A stretch of 13,958 nt of DNA. Origin: Candidatus Saccharimonadota bacterium. GTDB lineage: Bacteria; Patescibacteriota; Saccharimonadia; Saccharimonadales; Saccharimonadaceae. Made by a program: the position numbers and the translations under genes. Positions 1 to 6,258 of this stretch are shown here, piece after piece. Every line of letters starts with the position of its first letter. Within the stretch, counting starts at the first letter, position 1. Location: assembly GCA_003545655.1 (NCBI GenBank), contig DODJ01000026.1, positions 1 to 13,958 on the forward strand, written 5' to 3'. The notes beneath the pieces are model-generated. The model saw only the letters and a program-made list of their open reading frames with translations, was not told where the DNA came from and did not search any database.

Positions 1-2
1 TC

Positions 3-32
3 AAGACGATCATGACATTGTCCGAGGAATGA
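3..32 (+). CDS. 3' end of an upstream gene (possible)
   Basis: The frame beginning at base 3 reads KTIMTLSEE and ends with TGA at 30-32. This stop overlaps the ATG at 29 as ATGA, the usual arrangement of translationally coupled neighbours. Only nine codons are visible, so nothing can be said about function. The alternative is that the next ORF simply continues leftwards past the window edge, because its frame is open to base 2. Confidence 0.3.
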   Translation, partial: KTIMTLSEE

Positions 33-538
33 CCGTATCGACAACCCACGCCGATAAGCACTTTGCAGTGGGCGCGTATGAAGGGCGAGACCTCGCGATC
101 GTCGACCGAGCGGACACCATGCAGCTTGCTGACGGAGAGCGTCATTACCACGCGTGGACAATCCTGCAGCTCAATCTAGGCACAACCAAGGAGCTTCCTC
201 ATTTATTCTTTTCACCGCGTCATCGAGAGATGCACTTCGACCACTACTTTCACGCCCAACGCCAACTGACGGATGTCAGTTCATCATTCCAGCCTAACAC
301 CGAATTCGTCCAACGATATCAGCTCTATCTTTCGCCACAGCTAATGCCAGACGCCGAGGGTATTTTATCCGATTCAATCCTCTCTGGATTGTCGGTTCGA
401 TTCTGGCCTCACGCGATCGAGATCATCGATGGAAAGCTTATTGTCTACCTAACAGAACACCGCCTCGATGAGACGGTGTTAGGAGCGGCGGTGCAATCAG
501 CACTATGGCTAGCTGATGCGTTACAAAGAGATATCTAG
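29..538 (+). CDS. Hypothetical protein, 169 aa
   Basis: I do not recognise this soluble-looking protein with certainty. It has no signal peptide, membrane segment or clear catalytic motif. The middle and C-terminal parts have alternating hydrophobic stretches (SVRFWPHAIEIIDGKLIVYL near residues 121-140) followed by a helix ending in LADALQRDI. This recalls the general shape of DUF3137-like proteins, but that is only an impression. The ATG at 29 has GAGGA directly in front, very close for a ribosome binding site, and the frame stays open to the window edge, so the true start may lie outside. The stop TAG (536-538) overlaps the rpmG stop on the other strand in the palindrome CTAG, so the two genes converge with no spacer. 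Confidence 0.7.
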   Translation: MTVSTTHADKHFAVGAYEGRDLAIVDRADTMQLADGERHYHAWTILQLNLGTTKELPHLFFSPRHREMHFDHYFHAQRQLTDVSSSFQPNTEFVQRYQLYLSPQLMPDAEGILSDSILSGLSVRFWPHAIEIIDGKLIVYLTEHRLDETVLGAAVQSALWLADALQRDI

Positions 539-741
539 CCCTTACGAGCTTTGACTTCGTTGCGACCAAGGTTCTTCTTGGTCTCGGTGTAGACAGCGTG
601 CTGACGTGCGATAGGATCATACTTCTTCAAGCTGATCTTCTCTGTCGTGTTCTGTGTGTTCTTGGTGGTGTAGTACGTACGGTGGCCAGTGAGTTCACTG
701 ACGAGTCCGACTAACTTGCGCTTCGTATTCTTTTTTGCCAT
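535..741 (-). CDS. rpmG: 50S ribosomal protein L33 (cysteine-free form)
   Basis: L33 is a small protein of the large ribosomal subunit near the E site. The 68-residue product has the family core YTTKN followed by TTEKISLKKYDP and a TETK segment. The four zinc-binding cysteines of the C+ form are all absent: the first pair is replaced in the LVSELTGHRT segment and the second by the DPIARQH segment. It is therefore a zinc-independent C- form. It is somewhat longer than the usual 49-55 residues, with a basic C-terminal tail KARKG. The ATG at 741 is preceded by AAGGAAAG, and a near-consensus promoter lies at 777-805. It is divergent from the tRNA genes and converges with the orphan gene at 29-538. 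Confidence 0.93.
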   Translation of the reverse strand: MAKKNTKRKLVGLVSELTGHRTYYTTKNTQNTTEKISLKKYDPIARQHAVYTETKKNLGRNEVKARKG

Positions 742-776
742 AGCTTTCCTTAAATAATAACAACTTTCAGAGGTCG

Positions 777-805
777 ATTATAGCAGAGATACGGCTACAT
801 GACAA
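777..805 (-). promoter_or_regulatory. Sigma70-type promoter of rpmG
   Basis: On the minus strand TTGTCA (805-800) is followed after exactly 17 bases by TATAAT (782-777). Predicted transcription start is near 770, giving a leader of about 30 nt that contains the AAGGAAAG ribosome binding site. It is among the best promoter matches in the window. Confidence 0.8.
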
Positions 806-828
806 GCCCTCCATAAGTGGTGGTTTCA

Positions 829-857
829 TTGAAAATGAATGTCGTCTATGGTAAAAT
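829..857 (+). promoter_or_regulatory. Promoter of tRNA-Thr(GGT)
   Basis: TTGAAA (829-834), a 17-base spacer, then TAAAAT (852-857). The expected transcription start near 864 leaves a short 5' leader of about 17 nt before the tRNA begins at 881. Confidence 0.75.
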
Positions 858-880
858 CTATCAAGCGTGCGAGCCTACAT

Positions 881-956
881 GCCGCGATAGCTCAGTTGGT
901 AGAGCGCATCCATGGTAAGGATGAGGTCTCGGGTTCAAGCCCCGATCGTGGCTCCA
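881..956 (+). tRNA. tRNA-Thr(GGT)
   Basis: A 76-base cloverleaf with CCA encoded. The acceptor GCCGCGA pairs with TCGTGGC with one G-U. The D arm is GCTC/GAGC. The anticodon stem CATCC/GGATG encloses loop ATGGTAA with anticodon GGT, which reads ACC and ACT. The T arm is TCGGG-TTCAAGC-CCCGA. The discriminator base is T. It is the first of three tRNAs on this strand and has its own promoter. Confidence 0.95.
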
Positions 957-962
957 CAAACC

Positions 963-991
963 TTGAAAATTAAAGATGCATTCTGTAGAAT
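963..991 (+). promoter_or_regulatory. Promoter of tRNA-Thr(TGT)
   Basis: TTGAAA (963-968), a 17-base spacer, then TAGAAT (986-991), located in the 54-bp spacer between the two tRNA-Thr genes. The -35 hexamer is identical to that of the first tRNA promoter, so this tRNA can be transcribed independently. Confidence 0.7.
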
Positions 992-1010
992 AACGAAGTA
1001 TCTGGCGCGT

Positions 1011-1087
1011 GCCGCCTTAGCTCAGTTGGTTAGAGCGGCTGTTTTGTAAACAGTAGGTCCACGGTTCGAATCCGTGAGGCGGCTCCA
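1011..1087 (+). tRNA. tRNA-Thr(TGT)
   Basis: A 77-base cloverleaf with encoded CCA. The acceptor GCCGCCT pairs fully with AGGCGGC. The D arm is GCTC/GAGC. The anticodon stem GCTGT/ACAGT (one G-T) carries loop TTTGTAA with anticodon TGT, reading ACA and probably ACG. The T arm is CACGG-TTCGAAT-CCGTG. The discriminator base is T, as in the other threonine tRNA. Confidence 0.95.
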
Positions 1088-1100
1088 GATTTTTCGTTTC

Positions 1101-1185
1101 GCAGGGGTTGTGGAGCGGTCAAACACAGCAGACTGTAAATCTGCCGCCTTCGGCTTCGCAGGTTCGAATCCTGCCCCCTGTACCA
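1101..1185 (+). tRNA. tRNA-Tyr(GTA)
   Basis: An 85-base class II tRNA with encoded CCA. The anticodon stem GCAGA/TCTGC encloses loop CTGTAAA with anticodon GTA. The long variable arm contains GCC-TTC-GGC. The T arm is GCAGG-TTCGAAT-CCTGC. The acceptor GCAGGGG pairs with CCCCTGT, which makes the first pair G1-U72 rather than the usual bacterial G1-C72; the discriminator is A. Only 13 bases separate it from the preceding tRNA, so the two are probably co-transcribed. Confidence 0.94.
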
Positions 1186-1259
1186 ATTTTTGTTATACAT
1201 AGAAGTTATCTTGCTAGTGTTTTGATTTCGTCAATGGCGTATTTATACTGGAGGTTAGT

Positions 1260-1625
1260 ATGGATAATGAATCTAAAAGAAGTATTGAAACAACGTACTC
1301 GGATGGGCGGTCTTTAGGCACTGTAAATGTCGAGTCGTCTGAAACTGGACCGGCTGGGGTTATTGGGTCGCTCGATACCATGGCGCGGTCTCTAAACTCG
1401 GCTATCGGGGCGCGTGTTGATGCTAACCCCGAGCTTCAAGCGGTTCGGGCCGAAAGAGATGCAACGCCCTGGTATCGCTTTCAGCGTCGTAAAAAGTTAG
1501 CTACACTAGCTATGAAACTTCATGAGGAAGCTTTTTACCGACAAGTACGGCATGTGACTGATTCACTGGAAATTGTTGATGTACGTAGATCTGAGCTAGA
1601 TGAAACTGAAGACATGGATCGCTAA
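1260..1625 (+). CDS. Hypothetical protein, 121 aa
   Basis: An unrecognised small, charged, mainly helical protein with no membrane segment. The N-terminal 50 residues are rich in Ser, Thr and Gly and look disordered. Residues about 55-100 are Arg/Lys-rich (YRFQRRKKLATLAMKLHEEA) and probably form one or two long helices. The C-terminus is acidic (SELDETEDMDR). The ATG is supported by GGAGG at 1250-1254, five bases upstream. A -10-like TATACT at 1244-1249 is so close to the start that it would place transcription inside this site, so transcription more likely continues from the tRNA promoters. The gene ends before a strong terminator. Confidence 0.7.
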   Translation: MDNESKRSIETTYSDGRSLGTVNVESSETGPAGVIGSLDTMARSLNSAIGARVDANPELQAVRAERDATPWYRFQRRKKLATLAMKLHEEAFYRQVRHVTDSLEIVDVRRSELDETEDMDR

Positions 1626-1678
1626 TTAATAACTAGCTTTGTTCTAACCTCGACCAAAGTGCTGTACCATACGCATCT

Positions 1679-1708
1679 AAAAACCCGGCTTGCTGCCGGG
1701 CTTTTTTG
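1679..1708. terminator. Bidirectional rho-independent terminator
   Basis: CCCGGC-TTGCT-GCCGGG is a 6-bp GC stem, with five A bases on the left and C followed by six T bases on the right. It can therefore end transcription of the plus-strand orphan gene (1260-1625) and of the minus-strand TPR gene whose stop is at 1709-1711. Confidence 0.9.
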
Positions 1709-2359
1709 TTACATCACCACGCGTCGTGGCTGCTTTATCTTATTCTGTGCTGGTGGCACGATAAGCTTACCCGCACGCTCCCGAAGATCGGCGGCGAGTT
1801 GCGCTTCGCCGACCCGCTCGTATGCATCGGCAAGTATAGTAAGTGTTTGCGGAATAGGGTCAAGCTCTATCGCCTTTTCAAGCGCCTCAATCATGCGCTT
1901 ATCATTACCGAGTTTTTCTTGTACTTTGGCATAGGCAATATGACGAGCCGAGTGGTCACTATCCATAGCGAGCGCCTGTTCAAAGGCAAGGGCAGCTTTA
2001 TCGTAGTTACCTGTCTCAAAATAGATAAGGCCGACATTATGTAAACTGCTGGCGCTTGGCTCAAGACTTTGGGCAATCTCAAAACACTCAATCGCCTCTT
2101 TGTATTGCTGCTGCTTTGCATATAAAATACCCAGACGGTTATAGGCACTTGCGTTACGCTCATCTACACGCAGGATGGTAAGCAATGCCTTTTCGGCACG
2201 AAGGTATTTACGATCTTGCAGCGAGCTATGCGCAATTGACCAAAGTTGATCGAGCTTTTCAGAAAGTTTAGAGGAAAGATCACTCGCAACCTCGGCGACT
2301 GTTTGTCTCTGGTATAGTGCCCAAGCCCCAAATAATGCAATAACAACAAGTCCTAACAT
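1709..2359 (-). CDS. Membrane-anchored TPR-repeat protein
   Basis: The 216-residue protein starts with a hydrophobic segment (LGLVVIALFGAWALY, residues 2-16) that is probably an uncleaved membrane anchor, followed by an amphipathic linker. From about residue 49 to 200 come four to five tetratricopeptide repeats, for example SAYNRLGILYAKQQQYKEAI, SLHNVGLIYFETGNYDKAAL and TLTILADAYERVGEAQLAA. TPR arrays bind partner proteins; the partner cannot be told from sequence. The C-terminus is a short basic tail. No ribosome binding site precedes the ATG at 2359. Instead an extended -10 motif ends 10 bases before it, so the transcript may be leaderless. It lies 26 bp after the delta-prime gene. Confidence 0.85.
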   Translation of the reverse strand: MLGLVVIALFGAWALYQRQTVAEVASDLSSKLSEKLDQLWSIAHSSLQDRKYLRAEKALLTILRVDERNASAYNRLGILYAKQQQYKEAIECFEIAQSLEPSASSLHNVGLIYFETGNYDKAALAFEQALAMDSDHSARHIAYAKVQEKLGNDKRMIEALEKAIELDPIPQTLTILADAYERVGEAQLAADLRERAGKLIVPPAQNKIKQPRRVVM

Positions 2360-2369
2360 ACTATCTATA

Positions 2370-2378
2370 AGTATACCA
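2370..2378 (-). promoter_or_regulatory. Possible extended -10 promoter of the TPR gene
   Basis: On the minus strand TGGTATACT matches an extended -10 element (TG-N-TATACT). It ends exactly 10 bases before the ATG at 2359. No convincing -35 hexamer is seen at 16-18 bases. If it is used, the mRNA would begin within a few bases of the start codon. Confidence 0.4.
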
Positions 2379-2385
2379 TATGCAG

Positions 2386-3219
2386 TTAAAACACTGCGAG
2401 TGCCGCTAGTTGCAAGCGCACATTCCCCTGTTCAACGATTCGCACCTGAGCTGCCTCTAGTTTCGAGAGTACGGTGATCATCCTATCAGAAGGATCTTTC
2501 GTAAGTGCCAACTGAACCTGTTTTGCCGCGTCGCTAAGCAGGGTGAGGGCTTTTACCCTAGTGTCCTTATACTTTTTAGCAAGCAGAAGCCTGTCATACG
2601 ATGATCCTGCTACCAACACTCGGGCATCAGTAACCATTTCAGCCCTGGCGGCAAAATACGCCTCATTCTGAACGAGTCGTGTTAGTTCTGCTGGCAAGCC
2701 GCTCGCGATAAACAGCAACTGGGTGCGTTTTTTTTGATCAGCAACACCTAGTAAATCAAGTAACGCGGCCGATTGCTCTTGCGTAGTGCGACGAAGCTCA
2801 ATAGCTTGAACCCTCGACATAACGGTCGGTAAGAGTGTACGCTCCATGTGAGAAAGGAGTATAAATTGAGTGTTCTCGGGCGGCTCCTCAAGAAGCTTTA
2901 AAAACGCGTTTTGCGCTGGAATACCCATTCGCTCGGCATAATCGATGCATATAATTCGACGCTGTGCTGATGTTGTGCGTAATGTATCGTACAGCCGGCG
3001 GATGCTTTCGACCGTAATAACGCCCTTTTCAATATCTACCGTATCGTTTTTCTCGGGGAGTACTTCTAGAACAATGCTTCCTTTCGGTTCAAAATAGTGC
3101 TTTGCTACTGTGCGAAGCCCCACACCCTCTTCGCCAAACAGCAGTACGGCCTGAGGCTGGTGAATGTGAGCGGCTTCTAGTAGTTGCTCAGAGACTGGAT
3201 GGACTACCGCGTGCATCAT
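2386..3219 (-). CDS. holB: DNA polymerase III delta-prime subunit (clamp-loader ATPase-like)
   Basis: Delta-prime is the stationary subunit of the clamp loader that places the beta clamp on DNA. Diagnostic is LLEEPPENTQFIL (residues 109-121), the signature around the sensor strand of gamma/tau/delta-prime proteins. The Walker A region reads GEEGVGLRT (29-37), in which the essential GK lysine is missing. The SRC motif appears as SRVQ (135-138). Both changes suggest a subunit that does not hydrolyse ATP, as known for E. coli delta-prime. At 277 residues it is shorter than the usual roughly 330. The ATG at 3219 overlaps the stop of the pseudouridine synthase gene as ATGA, indicating coupled translation. 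Confidence 0.88.
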   Translation of the reverse strand: MMHAVVHPVSEQLLEAAHIHQPQAVLLFGEEGVGLRTVAKHYFEPKGSIVLEVLPEKNDTVDIEKGVITVESIRRLYDTLRTTSAQRRIICIDYAERMGIPAQNAFLKLLEEPPENTQFILLSHMERTLLPTVMSRVQAIELRRTTQEQSAALLDLLGVADQKKRTQLLFIASGLPAELTRLVQNEAYFAARAEMVTDARVLVAGSSYDRLLLAKKYKDTRVKALTLLSDAAKQVQLALTKDPSDRMITVLSKLEAAQVRIVEQGNVRLQLAALAVF

Positions 3220-4382
3220 GCCGTCACCTTGTTAAACAATGCGGGTACTGCTGCCGTAAACGTCTTGCGCCGCGAACCAGGAAGGGTGAGTTCTAGCGTA
3301 TGTGCGTGAAGGCACAGCCTTGGTGCGCTTTTTGCATTTCCATACACCCTATCTCCAGAAATTGGCGTGCCAATATACTGCATATGCACACGAAGCTGAT
3401 GAGTACGCCCCGTTTTTGGCTTTAATTCCACAAGGCTCTTTTTACCGTTTGATAAAAGTACGGTATACGCCGTAAGCGCCGGTTTCCCCTTAGCGTCAAC
3501 CCTAAAGGTGCTTGGCGCGCTAGGGTTACGAGCAATAGGGAGGTCAATCACCGCCTCGTGAAGCTTTGGTGTACCCTCTACTACGGCACTATACTGCTTT
3601 TTTACGGTACGGTTAGCGAATTGTTTCTTTAAAAGCGTAGCTACCTCTTCGGTACGCGCCCCAATAATAACCCCGCTAGTGTCGCGATCAAGCCTATGTA
3701 CCACCCCTGGACGGTTTGTTTCAAGCCCATAGGTAGTGTAGCGTCGAAAAAAATCAGCCACAGTAAACTCGTCGTTCATCGCCCCTTTACTATGGGTAAG
3801 TACCCCCACTGGCTTATTCACAACTACCACGTGGTCGTCAATATATATAATAGGAAGCTCTTTGTCGTTGTGCGTCTCTTTCTCAGGCAGCTGCAGTGCA
3901 ATCTCGGCAACATTGCTACTATCGACACTTGGTTTTGTAATCACCGTGCCATCTACCATGACATACCCCGCTTTAATGTATTTTTGTATCGTGGAGCGTG
4001 AAAGTTCTGGGTACCGTACTGCTAGTTCCCTATCAAGCCGTACCTTACTTGGCTCTACCTCAAATAAATAGGTATCTTTAAATTTATGGCTCACACCATA
4101 TGTTTTAAAGCCATGTTCTTTAGGGTTTACGATAAACTTCCCCTTAAGGGCACCGAACTCAGACTGAATAGCCTGTCGCAGGTAGGGTATATCGTCTTCT
4201 ACGGCGTTGTCTATAGTCGCTATATAGGGCGTTTTAGAAAATACCATGTAGATAAACCTTTGAGACGGACGAGGGGTGCGTTCTTTATACGTAGCGATAT
4301 CAGCTGTGGTTGATAGTTCGCCAGCCACGTGAAACTCACGAAGAATAGACAGGGCCTCACGCTTTATATTCTTTGTTGCCAT
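3216..4382 (-). CDS. RluA/RluD-family pseudouridine synthase with extra N-terminal domain
   Basis: This enzyme would isomerise uridine to pseudouridine in rRNA. Residues about 115-165 form an S4 RNA-binding domain (RLDRELAVRYPELSRSTIQK). Residues about 178-385 are the catalytic domain with HRLDRDTSGV at 229-238, where D232 is the expected catalytic aspartate, and a KTGRTHQLRVH segment near the end. Residues 1-112 are an additional domain of unknown type, not present in standard RluD, making the protein about 388 residues instead of about 320. It starts 5 bp after the trpS stop and overlaps holB by 4 bp, so these three genes appear to form an operon. RluC or RluD specificity cannot be decided. 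Confidence 0.9.
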   Translation of the reverse strand: MATKNIKREALSILREFHVAGELSTTADIATYKERTPRPSQRFIYMVFSKTPYIATIDNAVEDDIPYLRQAIQSEFGALKGKFIVNPKEHGFKTYGVSHKFKDTYLFEVEPSKVRLDRELAVRYPELSRSTIQKYIKAGYVMVDGTVITKPSVDSSNVAEIALQLPEKETHNDKELPIIYIDDHVVVVNKPVGVLTHSKGAMNDEFTVADFFRRYTTYGLETNRPGVVHRLDRDTSGVIIGARTEEVATLLKKQFANRTVKKQYSAVVEGTPKLHEAVIDLPIARNPSAPSTFRVDAKGKPALTAYTVLLSNGKKSLVELKPKTGRTHQLRVHMQYIGTPISGDRVYGNAKSAPRLCLHAHTLELTLPGSRRKTFTAAVPALFNKVTA

Positions 4383-4387
4383 ACTGG

Positions 4388-5419
4388 CTACCCCCGTCGA
4401 AGCCCAACAGCGGTTTGTGCGCGGAGCAACGTAGCGTTGGCTATTTCAGCCATCGCCTGCTCAGATGCTTCAAGCTTCGCAATAAGCGCTTCATCGGAGA
4501 TTGAGGCAAAACGCCGTTGGAAGTCTGTTAAAAAGTCCCGTACGGCGTCGGCAACCGCTTTTTTGAACTCACCGTAACTGGTAGAACCAACCCACTCAGC
4601 ATTCACCTCTTCCTGCGTACGACCCGTAAGCAAGGACAATATTTGTAATAAACTACTAATACCCGGTTGTGTTTCAAAATCGAAATGTACCACCCCAACG
4701 CTATCGGTCGTTGCTGACATAACCTTTTTTGCCGCAGTTCCAGGGTCGTCGCTTAAGAGTATCTTCGATTTTTCTTCCGTTGAGCTCTTGCTCATCTTTT
4801 TTGTAGGGTCAGTAAGACTGCGGATACGTAGACCACTGTCGCGCTTGATGAAGCTCGTTTGAGTTTTCGTATCAGCCGGTACGGTAAATATTTCACCAAA
4901 CTTGTTGTTAAAGCGGGTGGCAATATCACGAGTGATTTCAAGGTGTTGGAATTGATCCTCGCCCACCGGTACGTACGCTGCGTTGTACAGTAAAATATCC
5001 GCAGCCATAAGAACTGGGTAGTTAAATAGGCCCATTGTCACGCTTTCGCTATGCTCACCCGATTTTTCTTTAAACTGTGTCATACGGCTCATTTCGCCTA
5101 CATACGTAAAGCAATCAAGAATCCAGGTAAGCTCGCTGTGTGCAGGGATAAAGCTCTGGCGATACACAAACGTATCGGGATTATCTATATCAAGCCCTGC
5201 GGCAATAAAATACTTTACATTAGTGAGGGTGCTTTGATACAGCGCGGTATGGTCAACAGGCGTTGTAAAGCTATGAAGGTCGGGCACAAACATATTAATT
5301 TGATACTCGCCTGCGTATTTTTTTTGCATCTCCACCATAGGCACAAAGGCGCCAAGGTAGTTCGCAAGGGTTGGCTCTTCGTTTGAGCGCACTCCAGTAA
5401 GAATTACTTGTTTTGTCAT
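4388..5419 (-). CDS. trpS: Tryptophanyl-tRNA synthetase
   Basis: This class I aminoacyl-tRNA synthetase charges tRNA-Trp in the cytoplasm. The 343 residues match the usual bacterial length (about 330-350). Visible signatures are the HIGH-equivalent PTLANYLGA (16-24), YPVLMAADILLY (about 134-145), VGEDQFQHLEITRDIA (about 152-167) and KMSKS (208-212). The ATG at 5419 is preceded by AAGGAG with a four-base gap. A TATAAT lies just upstream of that site. The downstream pseudouridine synthase begins 5 bp after the stop. An orphan 63-residue gene lies directly upstream on the same strand; it contains no Trp codons, so it does not resemble a trp-type leader peptide. Confidence 0.96.
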   Translation of the reverse strand: MTKQVILTGVRSNEEPTLANYLGAFVPMVEMQKKYAGEYQINMFVPDLHSFTTPVDHTALYQSTLTNVKYFIAAGLDIDNPDTFVYRQSFIPAHSELTWILDCFTYVGEMSRMTQFKEKSGEHSESVTMGLFNYPVLMAADILLYNAAYVPVGEDQFQHLEITRDIATRFNNKFGEIFTVPADTKTQTSFIKRDSGLRIRSLTDPTKKMSKSSTEEKSKILLSDDPGTAAKKVMSATTDSVGVVHFDFETQPGISSLLQILSLLTGRTQEEVNAEWVGSTSYGEFKKAVADAVRDFLTDFQRRFASISDEALIAKLEASEQAMAEIANATLLRAQTAVGLRRG

Positions 5420-5429
5420 AATACTCCTT

Positions 5430-5435
5430 ATTATA
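5430..5435 (-). promoter_or_regulatory. Possible -10 box before trpS
   Basis: A perfect TATAAT on the minus strand ends 10 bases before the trpS ATG. No good -35 hexamer is found at 16-18 bases. If it were used, the AAGGAG site lying between it and the ATG would hardly be transcribed, so read-through from upstream remains an alternative. Confidence 0.35.
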
Positions 5436-5455
5436 AACTACTTTCCCTAGTAATT

Positions 5456-5647
5456 TTAGGTAAAGTACGGCCGGCTCTCGCTCCGTTCTATCCTGTCCCG
5501 TTTTGCGGGGCTCGCACGTTCAAGCCCTCCACCCTGTGCCGCCGCTAACCCTAGTGCTCTGACAATCTCCTCTGGTGGTCGGCAGTCGTCAAAAGCTATT
5601 TCTACTCCATGTTGTCGCAGCACCTCTCGCGCTGATATGTTTTCCAT
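5456..5647 (-). CDS. Small hypothetical protein, 63 aa
   Basis: An unrecognised short protein starting MENISAREVLRQHGVEIAFD. The start at 5647 is chosen because AAAGGAGG lies four bases upstream (5652-5659), an excellent ribosome binding site; a longer frame begins at 5737 but its extra part spans a terminator hairpin. Residues 1-40 look like a compact helical domain. After GGG the tail becomes highly charged (RASPAKRDRIERSES, then RPYFT), and its DNA contains a CCCG-TTTT-GCGGG hairpin, suggesting a repeat-like sequence captured as coding. It sits 36 bp upstream of trpS on the same strand and follows a leader terminator at 5680-5701. Confidence 0.55.
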   Translation of the reverse strand: MENISAREVLRQHGVEIAFDDCRPPEEIVRALGLAAAQGGGLERASPAKRDRIERSESRPYFT

Positions 5648-5651
5648 ACTT

Positions 5652-5659
5652 CCTCCTTT
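5652..5659 (-). promoter_or_regulatory. Strong ribosome binding site deciding a start
   Basis: The minus-strand AAAGGAGG is complementary to the anti-Shine-Dalgarno sequence of 16S rRNA. Its four-base spacing to the ATG at 5647 fixes the start of the 63-residue protein. Confidence 0.75.
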
Positions 5660-5679
5660 GAAAGTATTAGGTAATAAAA

Positions 5680-5701
5680 AAGAGGCCAGTGACGGCCTCT
5701 T
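5680..5701 (-). terminator. Terminator or attenuator upstream of the small gene
   Basis: On the minus strand AAGAGGCC-GTCACT-GGCCTCTT forms an 8-bp stem directly followed by a T-rich run. It lies about 20 bases upstream of the ribosome binding site of the 63-residue gene. The rpsI terminator is already present at 5807-5838, so this second one either catches read-through or works as an attenuator of the small gene and trpS. Confidence 0.75.
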
Positions 5702-5806
5702 GGATATTCTTATCTTTATTTTAAGAACACGAAACAAACCGCCACGTTGAGGTGTCGGTAAACCAATAGTTAGTTACGTACTGTGTACTCATACGTATAG
5801 CGTAGC

Positions 5807-5838
5807 AAACAAAAACAGCCCCGTAAAGGGCTGCTTTT
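5807..5838 (-). terminator. Terminator at the end of the ribosomal protein operon
   Basis: On the minus strand CAGCCC-TTTACG-GGGCTG is followed by TTTTTG. It is preceded by an AAAAG, which would extend the stem. It lies about 20 bp after the rpsI stop. Confidence 0.88.
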
Positions 5839-5858
5839 GTATCTTATTGAAGCGATTA

Positions 5859-6257
5859 CTAACGCTTCGAGAACTGTTCGCGTTTACGAGCCGATCGGAG
5901 ACCGTATTTCTTACGTTCTTTCTCGCGTGAGTCACGCTTAAGAAGTTCAGCCTTCTTAAGGGTACTGCGAAGGTCAGCGTGGGCGGTAGTAAGTGCCTTA
6001 GCAATAGCAAGCTTAATAGCATCTACCTGACCAGCTGTACCACCGCCTTCTACACGGATAGTAACGTCAAAGTCTTTTTGCTTGTTCACAAGCGCAAGAG
6101 GGTCGGTAATTTCAGCAAGAAGGGTCTTGTTGCCGTCAAGATACTCAGCCGCTGGCTTTTCATTGATGGTAATAGCACCCTTACCCGCGTACAGACGTGC
6201 TCGTGCGGTTGCGCTTTTGCGGCGCCCGAGGCCGTAGAAGTACTTAGAATCAGCCAT
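5859..6257 (-). CDS. rpsI: 30S ribosomal protein S9
   Basis: S9 belongs to the small-subunit head; its C-terminal tail reaches towards the P-site tRNA. The 132 residues show the family start YGLGRRKSATARARL, the central GGGTAGQVDAIKLAIAKAL and the conserved basic end KYGLRSARKREQFSKR. The ATG at 6257 follows the rplM stop (TAG, 6259-6261) with a single base between, so translation is coupled. It is the last gene of the cluster and is followed by a terminator. Confidence 0.97.
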   Translation of the reverse strand: MADSKYFYGLGRRKSATARARLYAGKGAITINEKPAAEYLDGNKTLLAEITDPLALVNKQKDFDVTIRVEGGGTAGQVDAIKLAIAKALTTAHADLRSTLKKAELLKRDSREKERKKYGLRSARKREQFSKR

Positions 6258-6258
6258 A

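Noticed and set aside
1244..1249. TATACT as a promoter for the gene at 1260
   Set aside because: It would start transcription inside or after the GGAGG ribosome binding site. Read-through from the tRNA genes is more likely, though the box was considered for the leaderless pattern.
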